Of a DNA stretch of 64,000 bases, positions 8,811 through 21,080 are shown piece by piece. The position numbers and the translations under genes were made by a program. The notes beneath the pieces were generated by a model. It saw nothing but the letters and a program-made list of their open reading frames with translations, was not told where the DNA came from and made no database searches. The DNA lies in contig NZ_VLKW01000008.1 of NCBI RefSeq assembly GCF_007830495.1, positions 62,001 through 126,000 on the forward strand, read 5' to 3'. This DNA comes from Pseudoduganella flava (lineage in GTDB: Bacteria; Pseudomonadota; Gammaproteobacteria; Burkholderiales; Burkholderiaceae_D). Each line of letters opens with the position of its first letter. The first letter of the stretch is position 1.

Positions 8811-8851
8811 CCGTGTTATGGTGATGTTGATAACATATTTCAATAACACGG
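8811..8851 (+). promoter_or_regulatory. Nested inverted repeats over the ribosome site of member 5
   Basis: The outer arms CCGTGTTAT (8811-8819) and ATAACACGG (8843-8851) pair perfectly over 9 bp. An inner repeat ATGTT-gat-AACAT lies at 8824-8836. The outer right arm runs into CGGAG, the ribosome site of the next gene (ATG at 8860). Folding would hide that site. It may be an RNA switch or a protein operator. Confidence 0.4.
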
Positions 8852-8859
8852 AGCCCCCG

Positions 8860-9588
8860 ATGCAGAGAGCAGCAACCGCAGCAACCGCCATTCTCGCCGC
8901 CGCGCTGGCCGCACCCGGCGCCGCGCTGGCCGCCACCAGCGTGGCCACGACCGGCTTCACCATCACCTATGTCGACGGCCCGGCGCCGGACCGCTGGGGC
9001 ATCAGCCTCGCGTCGTCCGGCCCGGAGTCGAGCGCCATCTCCCTCGACACGCTCAACGACGACCTGGGCCCTTACCACGGCGCCTACGACCTGTTCGGCA
9101 ACGGCACCAGCAACGGCGGCTATCACACCAGCACGCTGCGGATCGATGTGCAGGAAGGCTATCGCATCACGAACCTGACGCTGTCGGGCAGCGCGTACGG
9201 CGTGCTGGCGCCGGGCGAGCTGAACGGCGTCGCCGGCGTGGCCCGCAACGATGTGTCGCTCAACTGGGTGCTGTGGGAAACGGACGATTATCACGCGGCG
9301 CCGCCGGTGCGCTACCTCGACTTCGATGGCGAGCATGCGTTCGCCAGCACGACCGGCAGCCTGCCGTATGGCCGCTCGTTCTATGTGGCGCTGCTGGGCG
9401 CGGCGGAGGGTTATGCCGAAGCGGCCTATGACGGCACCGACTTCGCCACCTCGTATGCGCTGGGAGCGGTGCGCAACGCGCAGCTGACCGTCGACGTGGC
9501 GCCCGTGCCGGAGCCGGCCACGTGGGCGATGCTGGCGGCCGGCTTCGCTCTGCTGGGCTGGCGCATGGGCCGGCGCTCCGCCCTCTGA
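8860..9588 (+). CDS. PEP-CTERM protein, tandem array member 5
   Basis: This 242-residue secreted protein has a signal peptide (MQRAATAATAILAAALAAP, cleavage near ALA-ATS). The mature start TTGFTITYVDGPAPDRW resembles member 2. The core has VQEGYRITNLTLSGSAYG, and the C-terminus is PVPEPATWAMLAAGFALLG with a basic end. The ATG at 8860 sits 6 nt after CGGAG. An upstream ATG at 8818 lies inside an inverted repeat and precedes the signal peptide by 14 residues, so it was not used. A 104-nt AT-richer leader with nested repeats suggests its own control. No enzyme motif was found. Confidence 0.87.
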   Translation: MQRAATAATAILAAALAAPGAALAATSVATTGFTITYVDGPAPDRWGISLASSGPESSAISLDTLNDDLGPYHGAYDLFGNGTSNGGYHTSTLRIDVQEGYRITNLTLSGSAYGVLAPGELNGVAGVARNDVSLNWVLWETDDYHAAPPVRYLDFDGEHAFASTTGSLPYGRSFYVALLGAAEGYAEAAYDGTDFATSYALGAVRNAQLTVDVAPVPEPATWAMLAAGFALLGWRMGRRSAL

Positions 9589-9730
9589 TTTCCGGCGGCG
9601 GCATCCCCGCCGTCCGCGCCGACGCGCCAAACGATCAATCGCGCGATTATCCTTCGCCGCCTCGTTGACCCGGCATGACGGGCACGGTTAAATGCCTCGC
9701 ACCGTTCCCTGTTCAACAAGGAGGCCATCG

Positions 9731-10921
9731 ATGGTTGCAATACTGCGTGTCTTGCGGCGCCTGCGCGCGCGGACGATCGGCAAGGTGCTTGCCGCCACGC
9801 TGCTGGGCGCGAGCACGGGCGCCTGCCTGGCGGACCCGGCGGCGTATGGCCATCGCCCTTACCACTTCGACTTCGGCAATGGCAGCGTCGAGCCGGGCCA
9901 TCTCGGCGTGCGCGCCGAGGATGCGTATACGCCTGACAAGCACTACGGCTTCAACACCCCGGAAAACATGGCCAACGTGGCGGCCAGCGGCACCGGTGTG
10001 GGCGGCGACGCCGTGCGGTTCCTGCAGTTCGGCACGAAGAGCACGAACACGTTCAACGTCGACCTGAAGCCCGGGCTGTACGAGGTGTCGGTCACGCTTG
10101 GCAATACCACCCGCGCCAGCGTGGCCGCCGAGGGCGTGTTCCAGGTGATGAACATGACCGGCAATAACGCCAAGGACGCGTTCGAGATTCCCGTGACGGA
10201 TGGGCAGCTGAACCTGCTCGTCACCGAGGGCAAGGCCGGCGCGGCATTCACGCTGAGCGCGCTGGACATCCGGATGGTGTCGCCGAAACCGGAGCTGGGG
10301 CCGACGATCTGGGTGGGCGGCGATTCGACGGTCGCCAACTACTACCCGCTGGCGACGAGCGTGCAGGGCGGGTGGGGGCAGATGCTGCCGGACTACGTCA
10401 GCCCCGACGCGTTCAAGGTGCGCAATATCGCCACCGGCGGCCAGATCGCGCGGGGCTTTCGCGATGGGGGCCAGCTCGAGACGATCGTCAAGTACGGCAA
10501 ATCCGGCGACCTGTTCTTGCTGGAAATGGGCATCAACGACACGAATCCGAAGAACGCGACGACCGAGGTGGAGTTCAAGGAAATCATGCGCGACATGGTG
10601 CGCCAGGTCGCCGCGACGGGCGCCACGCCGGTCCTCGTCACGCCGCAAGGCCGCGCCACGGACTTCAATGCCGAGGGCGTGCACAGCTCGGTGAACCGCT
10701 GGTACCGCCATGCCACGCTGGCGCTGGCGGAAGAGGAGCACGTGCCATTTGTCGACCTGAACGTGCTGGCCTCGGCTTACTTCACCCAGATCGGGCCGGA
10801 GGCGACGCTGGCGCTGTACATGAGCGGCGACACGCTGCACCCCAATCGCGCCGGGGCCGCCGAATTGGCGCGGCTGGTGGCGGCGGACCTGGAGCGGCAA
10901 CAGCTGCTGCCGGCGCGCTGA
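9731..10921 (+). CDS. Secreted SGNH acetylesterase (CE12, rhamnogalacturonan acetylesterase-like)
   Basis: This 396-residue protein probably removes acetyl groups from pectin or another acetylated polysaccharide. After a signal-like N-terminus (cleavage near CLA-DPA) there is a carbohydrate-binding-like domain (about residues 38-185, FDFGNGSVEPGHLGV and YGFNTPENM). The SGNH hydrolase follows: block I WVGGDSTVANYY with the nucleophile Ser, block III MGINDTNPKN, and the Asp/His pair in SGDTLHPNRAG. This two-domain layout is that of YesT/RhgT-type enzymes. The ATG at 9731 has an ideal AAGGAGG site 6 nt upstream. It follows the PEP-CTERM array by 142 nt, and a functional link to surface polysaccharide is only inferred. 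Confidence 0.88.
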   Translation: MVAILRVLRRLRARTIGKVLAATLLGASTGACLADPAAYGHRPYHFDFGNGSVEPGHLGVRAEDAYTPDKHYGFNTPENMANVAASGTGVGGDAVRFLQFGTKSTNTFNVDLKPGLYEVSVTLGNTTRASVAAEGVFQVMNMTGNNAKDAFEIPVTDGQLNLLVTEGKAGAAFTLSALDIRMVSPKPELGPTIWVGGDSTVANYYPLATSVQGGWGQMLPDYVSPDAFKVRNIATGGQIARGFRDGGQLETIVKYGKSGDLFLLEMGINDTNPKNATTEVEFKEIMRDMVRQVAATGATPVLVTPQGRATDFNAEGVHSSVNRWYRHATLALAEEEHVPFVDLNVLASAYFTQIGPEATLALYMSGDTLHPNRAGAAELARLVAADLERQQLLPAR

Positions 10922-10993
10922 GCACACGGCGCCTAGCTTGCGCCGCCGGCGCGGCGTGCGCGGGAGAATAGGCGGGCCATGGGCATTCCGCCA

Positions 10994-11022
10994 TTGCCGG
11001 GATGCCTTCTTTGAGTTATAAT
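10994..11022 (+). promoter_or_regulatory. Promoter of carAB
   Basis: TTGCCG (10994-10999) and a perfect TATAAT (11017-11022) are separated by exactly 17 bp. They lie 148 nt before the carA start. Transcription should begin near 11029, giving a leader of about 140 nt that contains a terminator-like hairpin. Confidence 0.7.
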
Positions 11023-11090
11023 TCAAAGGTTTAGCCAATTCATATCCGTCGTAGCGCCTACCAACTCATCCCATCATCATCTGACCCGCA

Positions 11091-11117
11091 GCCAGGCTTT
11101 GCCCGGCTTGTTTTTTA
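11091..11117 (+). terminator. Terminator-like hairpin in the carA leader (possible attenuator)
   Basis: GCCAGGC pairs with GCCCGGC (one mismatch, loop TTT) and is followed by TTGTTTTTTA. It sits between the carAB promoter and the carA start, with no gene ending just before it on this strand since 10921. This suggests control by premature termination, as known for some pyrimidine genes. The mechanism here is inferred. Confidence 0.5.
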
Positions 11118-11169
11118 TCGCGGGTGGTCTGACGTGGCGCTGCTACGGTAACTTTCTCAGGAGTTGCCC

Positions 11170-12333
11170 TTGCCGCCATTTTTTTCTGGCCCCGCCGTAC
11201 CAGCCATCCTGGCTCTTGCCGACGGTACCGTCTTCAAAGGTTATTCGATTGGCGCCGCCGGTCACACGACGGGCGAAGTCGTCTTTAACACCGCCATCAC
11301 CGGGTATCAGGAAATCCTGACCGACCCGAGCTACTCGCGCCAGATCGTCACGCTGACGTACCCGCACATCGGTAATTACGGGATCAACCCGGAAGACGTC
11401 GAAGCATCGAAGGTGCACGCGGCCGGCCTCATCATTCGCGACCTGCCGCTGCTGGCCTCGAACTTCCGCTCCACGCAATCGCTGTCCGACTACCTGAAGT
11501 CGGAGAACGTCGTCGCCATCGCCGGCATCGATACCCGCAAGCTGACGCGCCTGCTGCGCGAAAAGGGCGCGCAGGCCGGTGCGATCCTGACGGGCACGCA
11601 GGGCAATGAACCTTCCGTGACGCAGGCCGTCGAGCTGGCCCGTTCGTTCCCTGGCCTGGCGGGCATGGACTTGGCGAAGGTCGTGTCGACGAAGACCCCG
11701 TATGAATTCACCGAGACGGAATGGAAGCTGGGCGAAGGCTATGGCAAGGTTGAGAACCCCCGCTTCCACGTCGTGGCGTTCGACTACGGCGTCAAGCGCA
11801 ACATCCTGCGCATGCTGGCCGAGCGCGGCTGCAAGGTCACCGTGCTGCCGGCCCAGTCGACGGCGGAAGATGCGCTGGCACTGAACCCGGACGGCATCTT
11901 CCTGGCCAATGGCCCAGGCGACCCGGAACCGTGCGACTACGCGATCCGCGCCACGCGCGAACTGATGGCGAAGAAGATCCCGACCTTCGGCATCTGCCTG
12001 GGTCACCAGATCATGGCGCTGGCATCCGGCGCGAAGACGCTGAAGATGAAGTTCGGCCACCACGGCGCCAACCACCCGGTGCAGGACCTGGATTCGAAGC
12101 ACGTCTTGATCACGTCGCAGAACCACGGTTTCGCCGTGGACGCCGCGACGTTGCCGGAGAACTGCCGCGTCACCCACGTGTCGCTGTTCGACGGCTCGCT
12201 GCAAGGCTTCGCCCGCACCGACACGCCCGCGTTCTGCTTCCAGGGCCACCCCGAAGCATCGCCTGGCCCCACCGACGTATCGTACCTGTTTGACCGCTTC
12301 ATCTCGATGATGGAAGCCGCGGAGAAGAAATAA
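11170..12333 (+). CDS. carA: Carbamoyl-phosphate synthase small subunit CarA
   Basis: CarA is the glutamine amidotransferase half of carbamoyl-phosphate synthase and passes ammonia to CarB for arginine and pyrimidine synthesis. The 387-residue protein has the N-terminal CarA domain (LADGTVFKGYSIG) and a class I amidotransferase domain. The nucleophile is Cys276 in FGICLGHQ, and the His/Glu pair lies in FQGHPEASPGP. No ATG fits. TTG at 11170 lies 6 nt after CAGGAG and gives the usual N-terminus. TTG at 11164 directly abuts the ribosome site and is less likely. carB begins right after the stop. The leader carries a possible attenuator. Confidence 0.96.
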   Translation: MPPFFSGPAVPAILALADGTVFKGYSIGAAGHTTGEVVFNTAITGYQEILTDPSYSRQIVTLTYPHIGNYGINPEDVEASKVHAAGLIIRDLPLLASNFRSTQSLSDYLKSENVVAIAGIDTRKLTRLLREKGAQAGAILTGTQGNEPSVTQAVELARSFPGLAGMDLAKVVSTKTPYEFTETEWKLGEGYGKVENPRFHVVAFDYGVKRNILRMLAERGCKVTVLPAQSTAEDALALNPDGIFLANGPGDPEPCDYAIRATRELMAKKIPTFGICLGHQIMALASGAKTLKMKFGHHGANHPVQDLDSKHVLITSQNHGFAVDAATLPENCRVTHVSLFDGSLQGFARTDTPAFCFQGHPEASPGPTDVSYLFDRFISMMEAAEKK

Positions 12334-15564
<3,231 letters not shown>

Positions 15565-15640
15565 GCCTTGGACTGAGATTCGACGGCGGGCTGCAATGCC
15601 CGCTGCGAAGGCCTTGCTGTAACAGCCTGACTACACATAC

Positions 15641-15681
15641 AGAGCCCGCGCCGAAGCATGGCGCGGGCTCTGTGCTTTTTT
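15641..15681 (+). terminator. Rho-independent terminator after carB
   Basis: A perfect 12-bp stem (AGAGCCCGCGCC with GGCGCGGGCTCT, loop GAAGCAT) is followed by GTGCTTTTTTT. It lies 76 nt after carB and only 13 nt before the greA start. greA is therefore either expressed by read-through or uses a promoter overlapping this element. Confidence 0.85.
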
Positions 15682-15694
15682 TATGAGACGACAC

Positions 15695-16171
15695 ATGAAT
15701 TCTGTTCCACTCACCAAATACGGCGCCGAACTCCTGAAGGAAGAACTGCACCAGCTGAAGACGAAGGAACGCCGTATCGTCATCGATGCGATCGCCGAAG
15801 CGCGCTCGCACGGCGACCTGTCCGAGAACGCGGAATACGACGCGGCGAAAGAGCGCCAGGCGTTCGTCGAAGGCCGCATCGCGGAACTGGAAGGCAAGCT
15901 GTCTTCCGCGCAGATCATCGACCCCGCCACCCTGGACGCGGATGGTCGCGTGGTGTTCGGCGCGACCGTCGACCTGGAAGACCTGGAGTCGGGCCAGAAG
16001 GTCAGCTACCAGATCGTCGGCACCGACGAAGCGGACATCAAACTGAACAAGGTCTCCGTCACGTCGCCGATCGCCCGTGCGCTGATCGGCAAGTCCGGTG
16101 GCGACGTCGTCGAAGTGCAGGCCCCGAGCGGCCCGCGCGAATACGAAATCCTCGAAGTACGCTACGTCTGA
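15695..16171 (+). CDS. greA: Transcription elongation factor GreA
   Basis: GreA rescues backtracked RNA polymerase by stimulating transcript cleavage. The 158-residue length is exactly that of the family. The N-terminal coiled coil has the conserved GDLSENAEYDAAKERQ with the acidic tip residues, and the C-terminal FKBP-like domain ends in GGDVVEVQAP and EYEILEVRYV. Start 15695 gives MNSVPLTKYGAELLKEEL, matching relatives. An in-frame ATG at 15683 would add four residues. The stop overlaps the start of the next gene (TGATG). A strong terminator sits directly upstream. Confidence 0.97.
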   Translation: MNSVPLTKYGAELLKEELHQLKTKERRIVIDAIAEARSHGDLSENAEYDAAKERQAFVEGRIAELEGKLSSAQIIDPATLDADGRVVFGATVDLEDLESGQKVSYQIVGTDEADIKLNKVSVTSPIARALIGKSGGDVVEVQAPSGPREYEILEVRYV

Positions 16172-16614
16172 TGCTGGCGAAGGTGCGGCTGTTCGTCGCG
16201 GTATTGTGGGCCGGCAGCCTGTGGACGGTCGGCTACCTCGTCGCGCCGACGTTGTTCGCGACGCTGTCCGACCGCGTGCTGGCCGGCCAGATCGCCGGCT
16301 CGATGTTCCATGCCGAGGCGATGCTGTCGCTGGGCTGCGCGCTGGCGCTCCTGGTGCTGCTGCAATTCGCCACCCCCGACTGGACCCCGAAACGCCGCCG
16401 CACGGTGCTCGCCCTGATCGCCGCGATGGCGCTGGGCACGGTCGTCAGCCATTTCGGCTTGCAGCCGATGATGGCGGACCTGAAGGCCGCGGCGGGGCCG
16501 GGCGGCGTGATGGAGAGCGCGGGCAAGGAGCGCTTCGGCATGCTGCACGGGGTTTCGAGCGTGATCTACCTGGTGCAGAGCTTGCTGGCGGGCTGGCTGA
16601 TCGTGAAGCAGTGA
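16171..16614 (+). CDS. DUF4149-type small integral membrane protein
   Basis: This 147-residue membrane protein has four predicted hydrophobic spans (residues about 5-25, 45-65, 78-98 and 125-145). Features include LWAGSLWTVGYLVAPTLFATL near the N-terminus and FGMLHGVSSVIYLVQSLLAG at the end, a pattern of the DUF4149 family. Its ATG overlaps the greA stop (TGATG), so it is translationally coupled to greA. A small membrane protein next to greA is common in Burkholderiales, in my recollection. The function is unknown. The stop is followed within 6 nt by a GGTGTCTGACACC palindrome. Confidence 0.85.
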   Translation: MLAKVRLFVAVLWAGSLWTVGYLVAPTLFATLSDRVLAGQIAGSMFHAEAMLSLGCALALLVLLQFATPDWTPKRRRTVLALIAAMALGTVVSHFGLQPMMADLKAAAGPGGVMESAGKERFGMLHGVSSVIYLVQSLLAGWLIVKQ

Positions 16615-16619
16615 AAATA

Positions 16620-16783
16620 GGTGTCTGACACCTATTTTTAAGGTTAGGGCCGTTGGCGCGAAATCCCAACCCAGAAGCAAACCCTGGGGTCAGACCGGGC
16701 GGGGTGGAGCGGGGATTTCGCGGAGCATGCTCCGCGCCCGCGGAACGGTATGAGCCTGCAGGCTGATACTCCTTCCTGACCCC
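16620..16783. repeat. Intergenic nested palindrome cluster
   Basis: GGTGTCTGACACC (16620-16632) is followed by a larger element whose ends are GGGGTCAG (16686-16693) and CTGACCCC (16776-16783). At its centre lies the perfect 18-bp palindrome CGCGGAGCATGCTCCGCG (16719-16736). Related words occur at 33194-33311, 56937-56975 and 62329-62355. It looks like a dispersed REP- or MITE-like sequence and contains no credible gene. Confidence 0.7.
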
Positions 16784-16832
16784 GGCCGTTGCCGTTGGGT
16801 GTAATAGGTTTCCCAGCTTGCGGGTGGCGTAA

Positions 16833-16857
16833 AAAAAAGCGGCCAAGCCGCTTTTTT
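16833..16857. terminator. Bidirectional terminator between the DUF4149 gene and yhbY
   Basis: AAGCGGC-CAA-GCCGCTT has A's before and T's after, so it can terminate transcription from both sides. It lies 4 nt beyond the yhbY stop on the minus strand. Confidence 0.85.
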
Positions 16858-16860
16858 CGA

Positions 16861-17328
16861 TCAGCCCAGCGAGCTTTTCTTCGTACTGCTCTGGCGCTTC
16901 TTGGCGCGCTTGATCGTGCCGCCTTCGGTAACGCGCTCGTTCCCCTTCAGCATGACCTTGCTGACGGTCGGCTTCTTGGTGCCGCTGGCGCTGGGCTTGA
17001 CGATCGTGACCATGCGCATGCCTTTGCCGGCTTTCGCGGGACGGGCTTTCTCGGTTTCCTTCTTCGGGCGGTACAGCACGAGCAGCTTGCCGATGTGCTG
17101 CACGGGCGCGGCGCCGGTCTGTTCGCAGATCGATTCGTACATCTCGATGCGGGCTTCGCGGTCGTCGCCGAACACGCGCACCTTGATCAGGCCGTGCGAG
17201 TCGAGGCCCAGTTCGATTTCCTTCATCACGGCCTCGGTCAGGCCGGCTTCCCCAATGAGGACGATCGGCTTGAGCGCGTGGGCTTCTGCGCGCAGGGCGC
17301 TGCGCTCAACGGGTGTCAGATTCAACAT
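16861..17328 (-). CDS. yhbY: YhbY-family RNA-binding (CRM domain) protein
   Basis: This 155-residue protein has an N-terminal CRM/YhbY domain (residues 1-95). Visible landmarks are LRAEAHALKPIVLIGEAGLT, the helix ending in LIKVRV, and HIGKLLVLYRP. YhbY binds pre-50S ribosomal particles. A basic, low-complexity C-terminal tail of about 55 residues (many Lys, Ser and Thr, ending STKKSSLG) is longer than in the 97-residue E. coli protein. It is transcribed away from rlmE, from a shared 42-nt region. This yhbY<>rlmE-ftsH arrangement is widely conserved in proteobacteria. Confidence 0.95.
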   Translation of the reverse strand: MLNLTPVERSALRAEAHALKPIVLIGEAGLTEAVMKEIELGLDSHGLIKVRVFGDDREARIEMYESICEQTGAAPVQHIGKLLVLYRPKKETEKARPAKAGKGMRMVTIVKPSASGTKKPTVSKVMLKGNERVTEGGTIKRAKKRQSSTKKSSLG

Positions 17329-17370
17329 AAGATTTTTTGGTGGTTCCTTTAAAAGCAGTATTCTACGCGA

Positions 17371-18021
17371 ATGGCAAAGAACAAATTAAACAAAAACTGG
17401 TTGCATGACCACATCAACGACCCGTACGTCAAAGCCGCGCAGAAGGATGGCTACCGCGCCCGCGCCGCCTACAAGCTGAAGGAGATCGACGAGGACGAGA
17501 AGCTGATCAAGCCCGGCCAGGTCATCGTCGACCTGGGTTGCACCCCCGGCAGCTGGGGTCAGTACACCCGCCGCAAGCTGGCGGGCAAGGAGGGCGGCGG
17601 CATCAACGGCACGATGATCGGCCTCGATATCCTGCCGATGGAACCGATCGCCGACATGCACTTCATCCAGGGCGACTTCCGCGAGCAGGACATCCTCGAC
17701 CAGCTGGGCGAGGTCCTGCAAGGCCGCAAGGCGGACCTGGTGCTGTCGGACATGGCACCGAACCTGTCCGGCATCGCGACGGCCGACGCGGCGCGGATGG
17801 AAGACCTGATCGACCTGGCGATCGAATTCTCGCAGCTGCACCTGAAACCGTCCGGCGCGCTGCTGGTCAAGTGTTTCAAGGACATGGGGTTTTCCCAGAT
17901 CGTCGAGAAGTTCCGCGGTGAATTCAAAACGGTAACCCAGAAAAAGCCGAAGGCGAGCCGCGACAAATCGTCCGAAATCTTCCTGCTGGGCCGCGGACTG
18001 AAGCATCCGGCGCAAAGCTGA
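17371..18021 (+). CDS. rlmE: 23S rRNA 2'-O-ribose U2552 methyltransferase RlmE (FtsJ)
   Basis: RlmE methylates U2552 of 23S rRNA late in 50S assembly, using S-adenosylmethionine. The 216-residue protein shows the KARAAYKL-type opening (RARAAYKLKEIDE), the SAM-binding VDLGCTPGSWGQY and the catalytic Asp in LVLSDMAPNLSG. The second catalytic Lys is in LLVKCFKDMGF and the Glu in SSEIFLLGRG. This completes the K-D-K-E set typical of FtsJ. It lies divergently from yhbY and 253 nt before ftsH, the classic order. The length is normal. Confidence 0.97.
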   Translation: MAKNKLNKNWLHDHINDPYVKAAQKDGYRARAAYKLKEIDEDEKLIKPGQVIVDLGCTPGSWGQYTRRKLAGKEGGGINGTMIGLDILPMEPIADMHFIQGDFREQDILDQLGEVLQGRKADLVLSDMAPNLSGIATADAARMEDLIDLAIEFSQLHLKPSGALLVKCFKDMGFSQIVEKFRGEFKTVTQKKPKASRDKSSEIFLLGRGLKHPAQS

Positions 18022-18274
18022 TACCAAAAAAAGATGCGGCGGGCCGGATTTTTCCTCACACAGCAGGAAAAATCTTGAGAACGGGCTTGTAATCGGCGCC
18101 ACAAGCCGCACATCGACACCGTGCGGACCCTTCCGGGTGCGTTTTTGGCTTTTTTTGCACGTGCGCTGCGGCTTTTGCGCACCATTAGGCTGCTTTGTAG
18201 CACGGGCTGGCTAATGCGGGTAAAATCGGAATTCTGCTACAGGTAACAGGTGCGCGAGCATCCAAGGAGTTTTC

Positions 18275-20155
<1,881 letters not shown>

Positions 20156-20177
20156 TACACCGCTAATGCCGTCATCG

Positions 20178-20212
20178 AAAGGGTGAGGAGCGATCCTCGC
20201 CCTTTTCATTTT
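20178..20212 (+). terminator. Terminator after ftsH
   Basis: AAAGGGTGAGGA pairs with TCCTCGCCCTTT (one G-T pair, loop GCGA) and is followed by TCATTTTTT. It separates ftsH from folP, whose start is only 13 nt further on. folP and glmM therefore depend on read-through or on a promoter not seen. Confidence 0.8.
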
Positions 20213-20224
20213 TTGTTGCAAGCC

Positions 20225-21070
20225 ATGTCCCACATCCCCTTTGGCCGCTACCAGGTGCCGGGCAACCGCGCACTGGTGATGGGCATCCTGAACGTCACCC
20301 CCGATTCCTTTTCCGACGGCGGCCGGTTCGCGTCGCTGGACTTTTCGCTGTCCCATGCCGAGCAGATGATCCGCGATGGCGTGGACATCATCGACGTCGG
20401 CGGCGAATCCACCCGTCCCGGCGCGCCGAGCGTGCCGCTGGAGGAAGAGCTGCGCCGCGTGCTGCCCGTGCTGTACGCGCTGCGCGAGTGCGGCACGCCG
20501 ATTTCCGTCGATACGTACAAGCCGGAGGTGATGCGCGAAGCCGTGCTGGCCGGCGTCGACATGATCAACGACATCAATGCGTTCCGCGCCCCGGGCGCGA
20601 TCGACGCGGTGCGCGACACGGACTGCGCGCTCTGCATCATGCACATGCTTGACAAACCTGCAACAATGCAGGATAAACCTGCCTATGCCGACGTCGTCGG
20701 CGAAGTCATCGCCTTCCTGCGCGAGCGGATCGACGCGCTGACCGCTGGGGGTATTGATCGGCGTCGCCTGTGGATCGATCCCGGCTTTGGCTTCGGCAAG
20801 ACGACCGAGCATAATTACGCATTACTGAAGGCCGGCCGCCGCATGGTGCTTGAACTGGGCGTACCGCTGCTGGCGGGCCTGTCGCGCAAGTCGATGATCG
20901 GCGCGGTCACCGGCAAGCCTGTCGAGCAGCGGCTCGCAGGCAGCCTCGGCGGTGCACTGGCGGCGGTGGCGCATGGCGCGGGCATCGTTCGCGTGCACGA
21001 TGTCGCGGAAACGGTCGACGCACTGAAAGTGTGGCACGCGGCCAATGGACAACTGAGTGAACCTAACTGA
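20225..21070 (+). CDS. folP: Dihydropteroate synthase FolP
   Basis: FolP condenses 6-hydroxymethyl-dihydropterin pyrophosphate with p-aminobenzoate in folate synthesis and is the sulfonamide target. The 281-residue protein has the two signature loops MGILNVTPDSFSDGG and DVGGESTRPGA, then DINAF and the phosphate-binding end SRKSMIGA and GIVRVHDVAET. The ATG at 20225 gives the usual N-terminus. An upstream TTG at 20183 would lie inside the ftsH terminator and was rejected. It is followed 10 nt later by glmM, as in E. coli. Confidence 0.97.
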   Translation: MSHIPFGRYQVPGNRALVMGILNVTPDSFSDGGRFASLDFSLSHAEQMIRDGVDIIDVGGESTRPGAPSVPLEEELRRVLPVLYALRECGTPISVDTYKPEVMREAVLAGVDMINDINAFRAPGAIDAVRDTDCALCIMHMLDKPATMQDKPAYADVVGEVIAFLRERIDALTAGGIDRRRLWIDPGFGFGKTTEHNYALLKAGRRMVLELGVPLLAGLSRKSMIGAVTGKPVEQRLAGSLGGALAAVAHGAGIVRVHDVAETVDALKVWHAANGQLSEPN

Positions 21071-21080
21071 AGAGAAGAAC

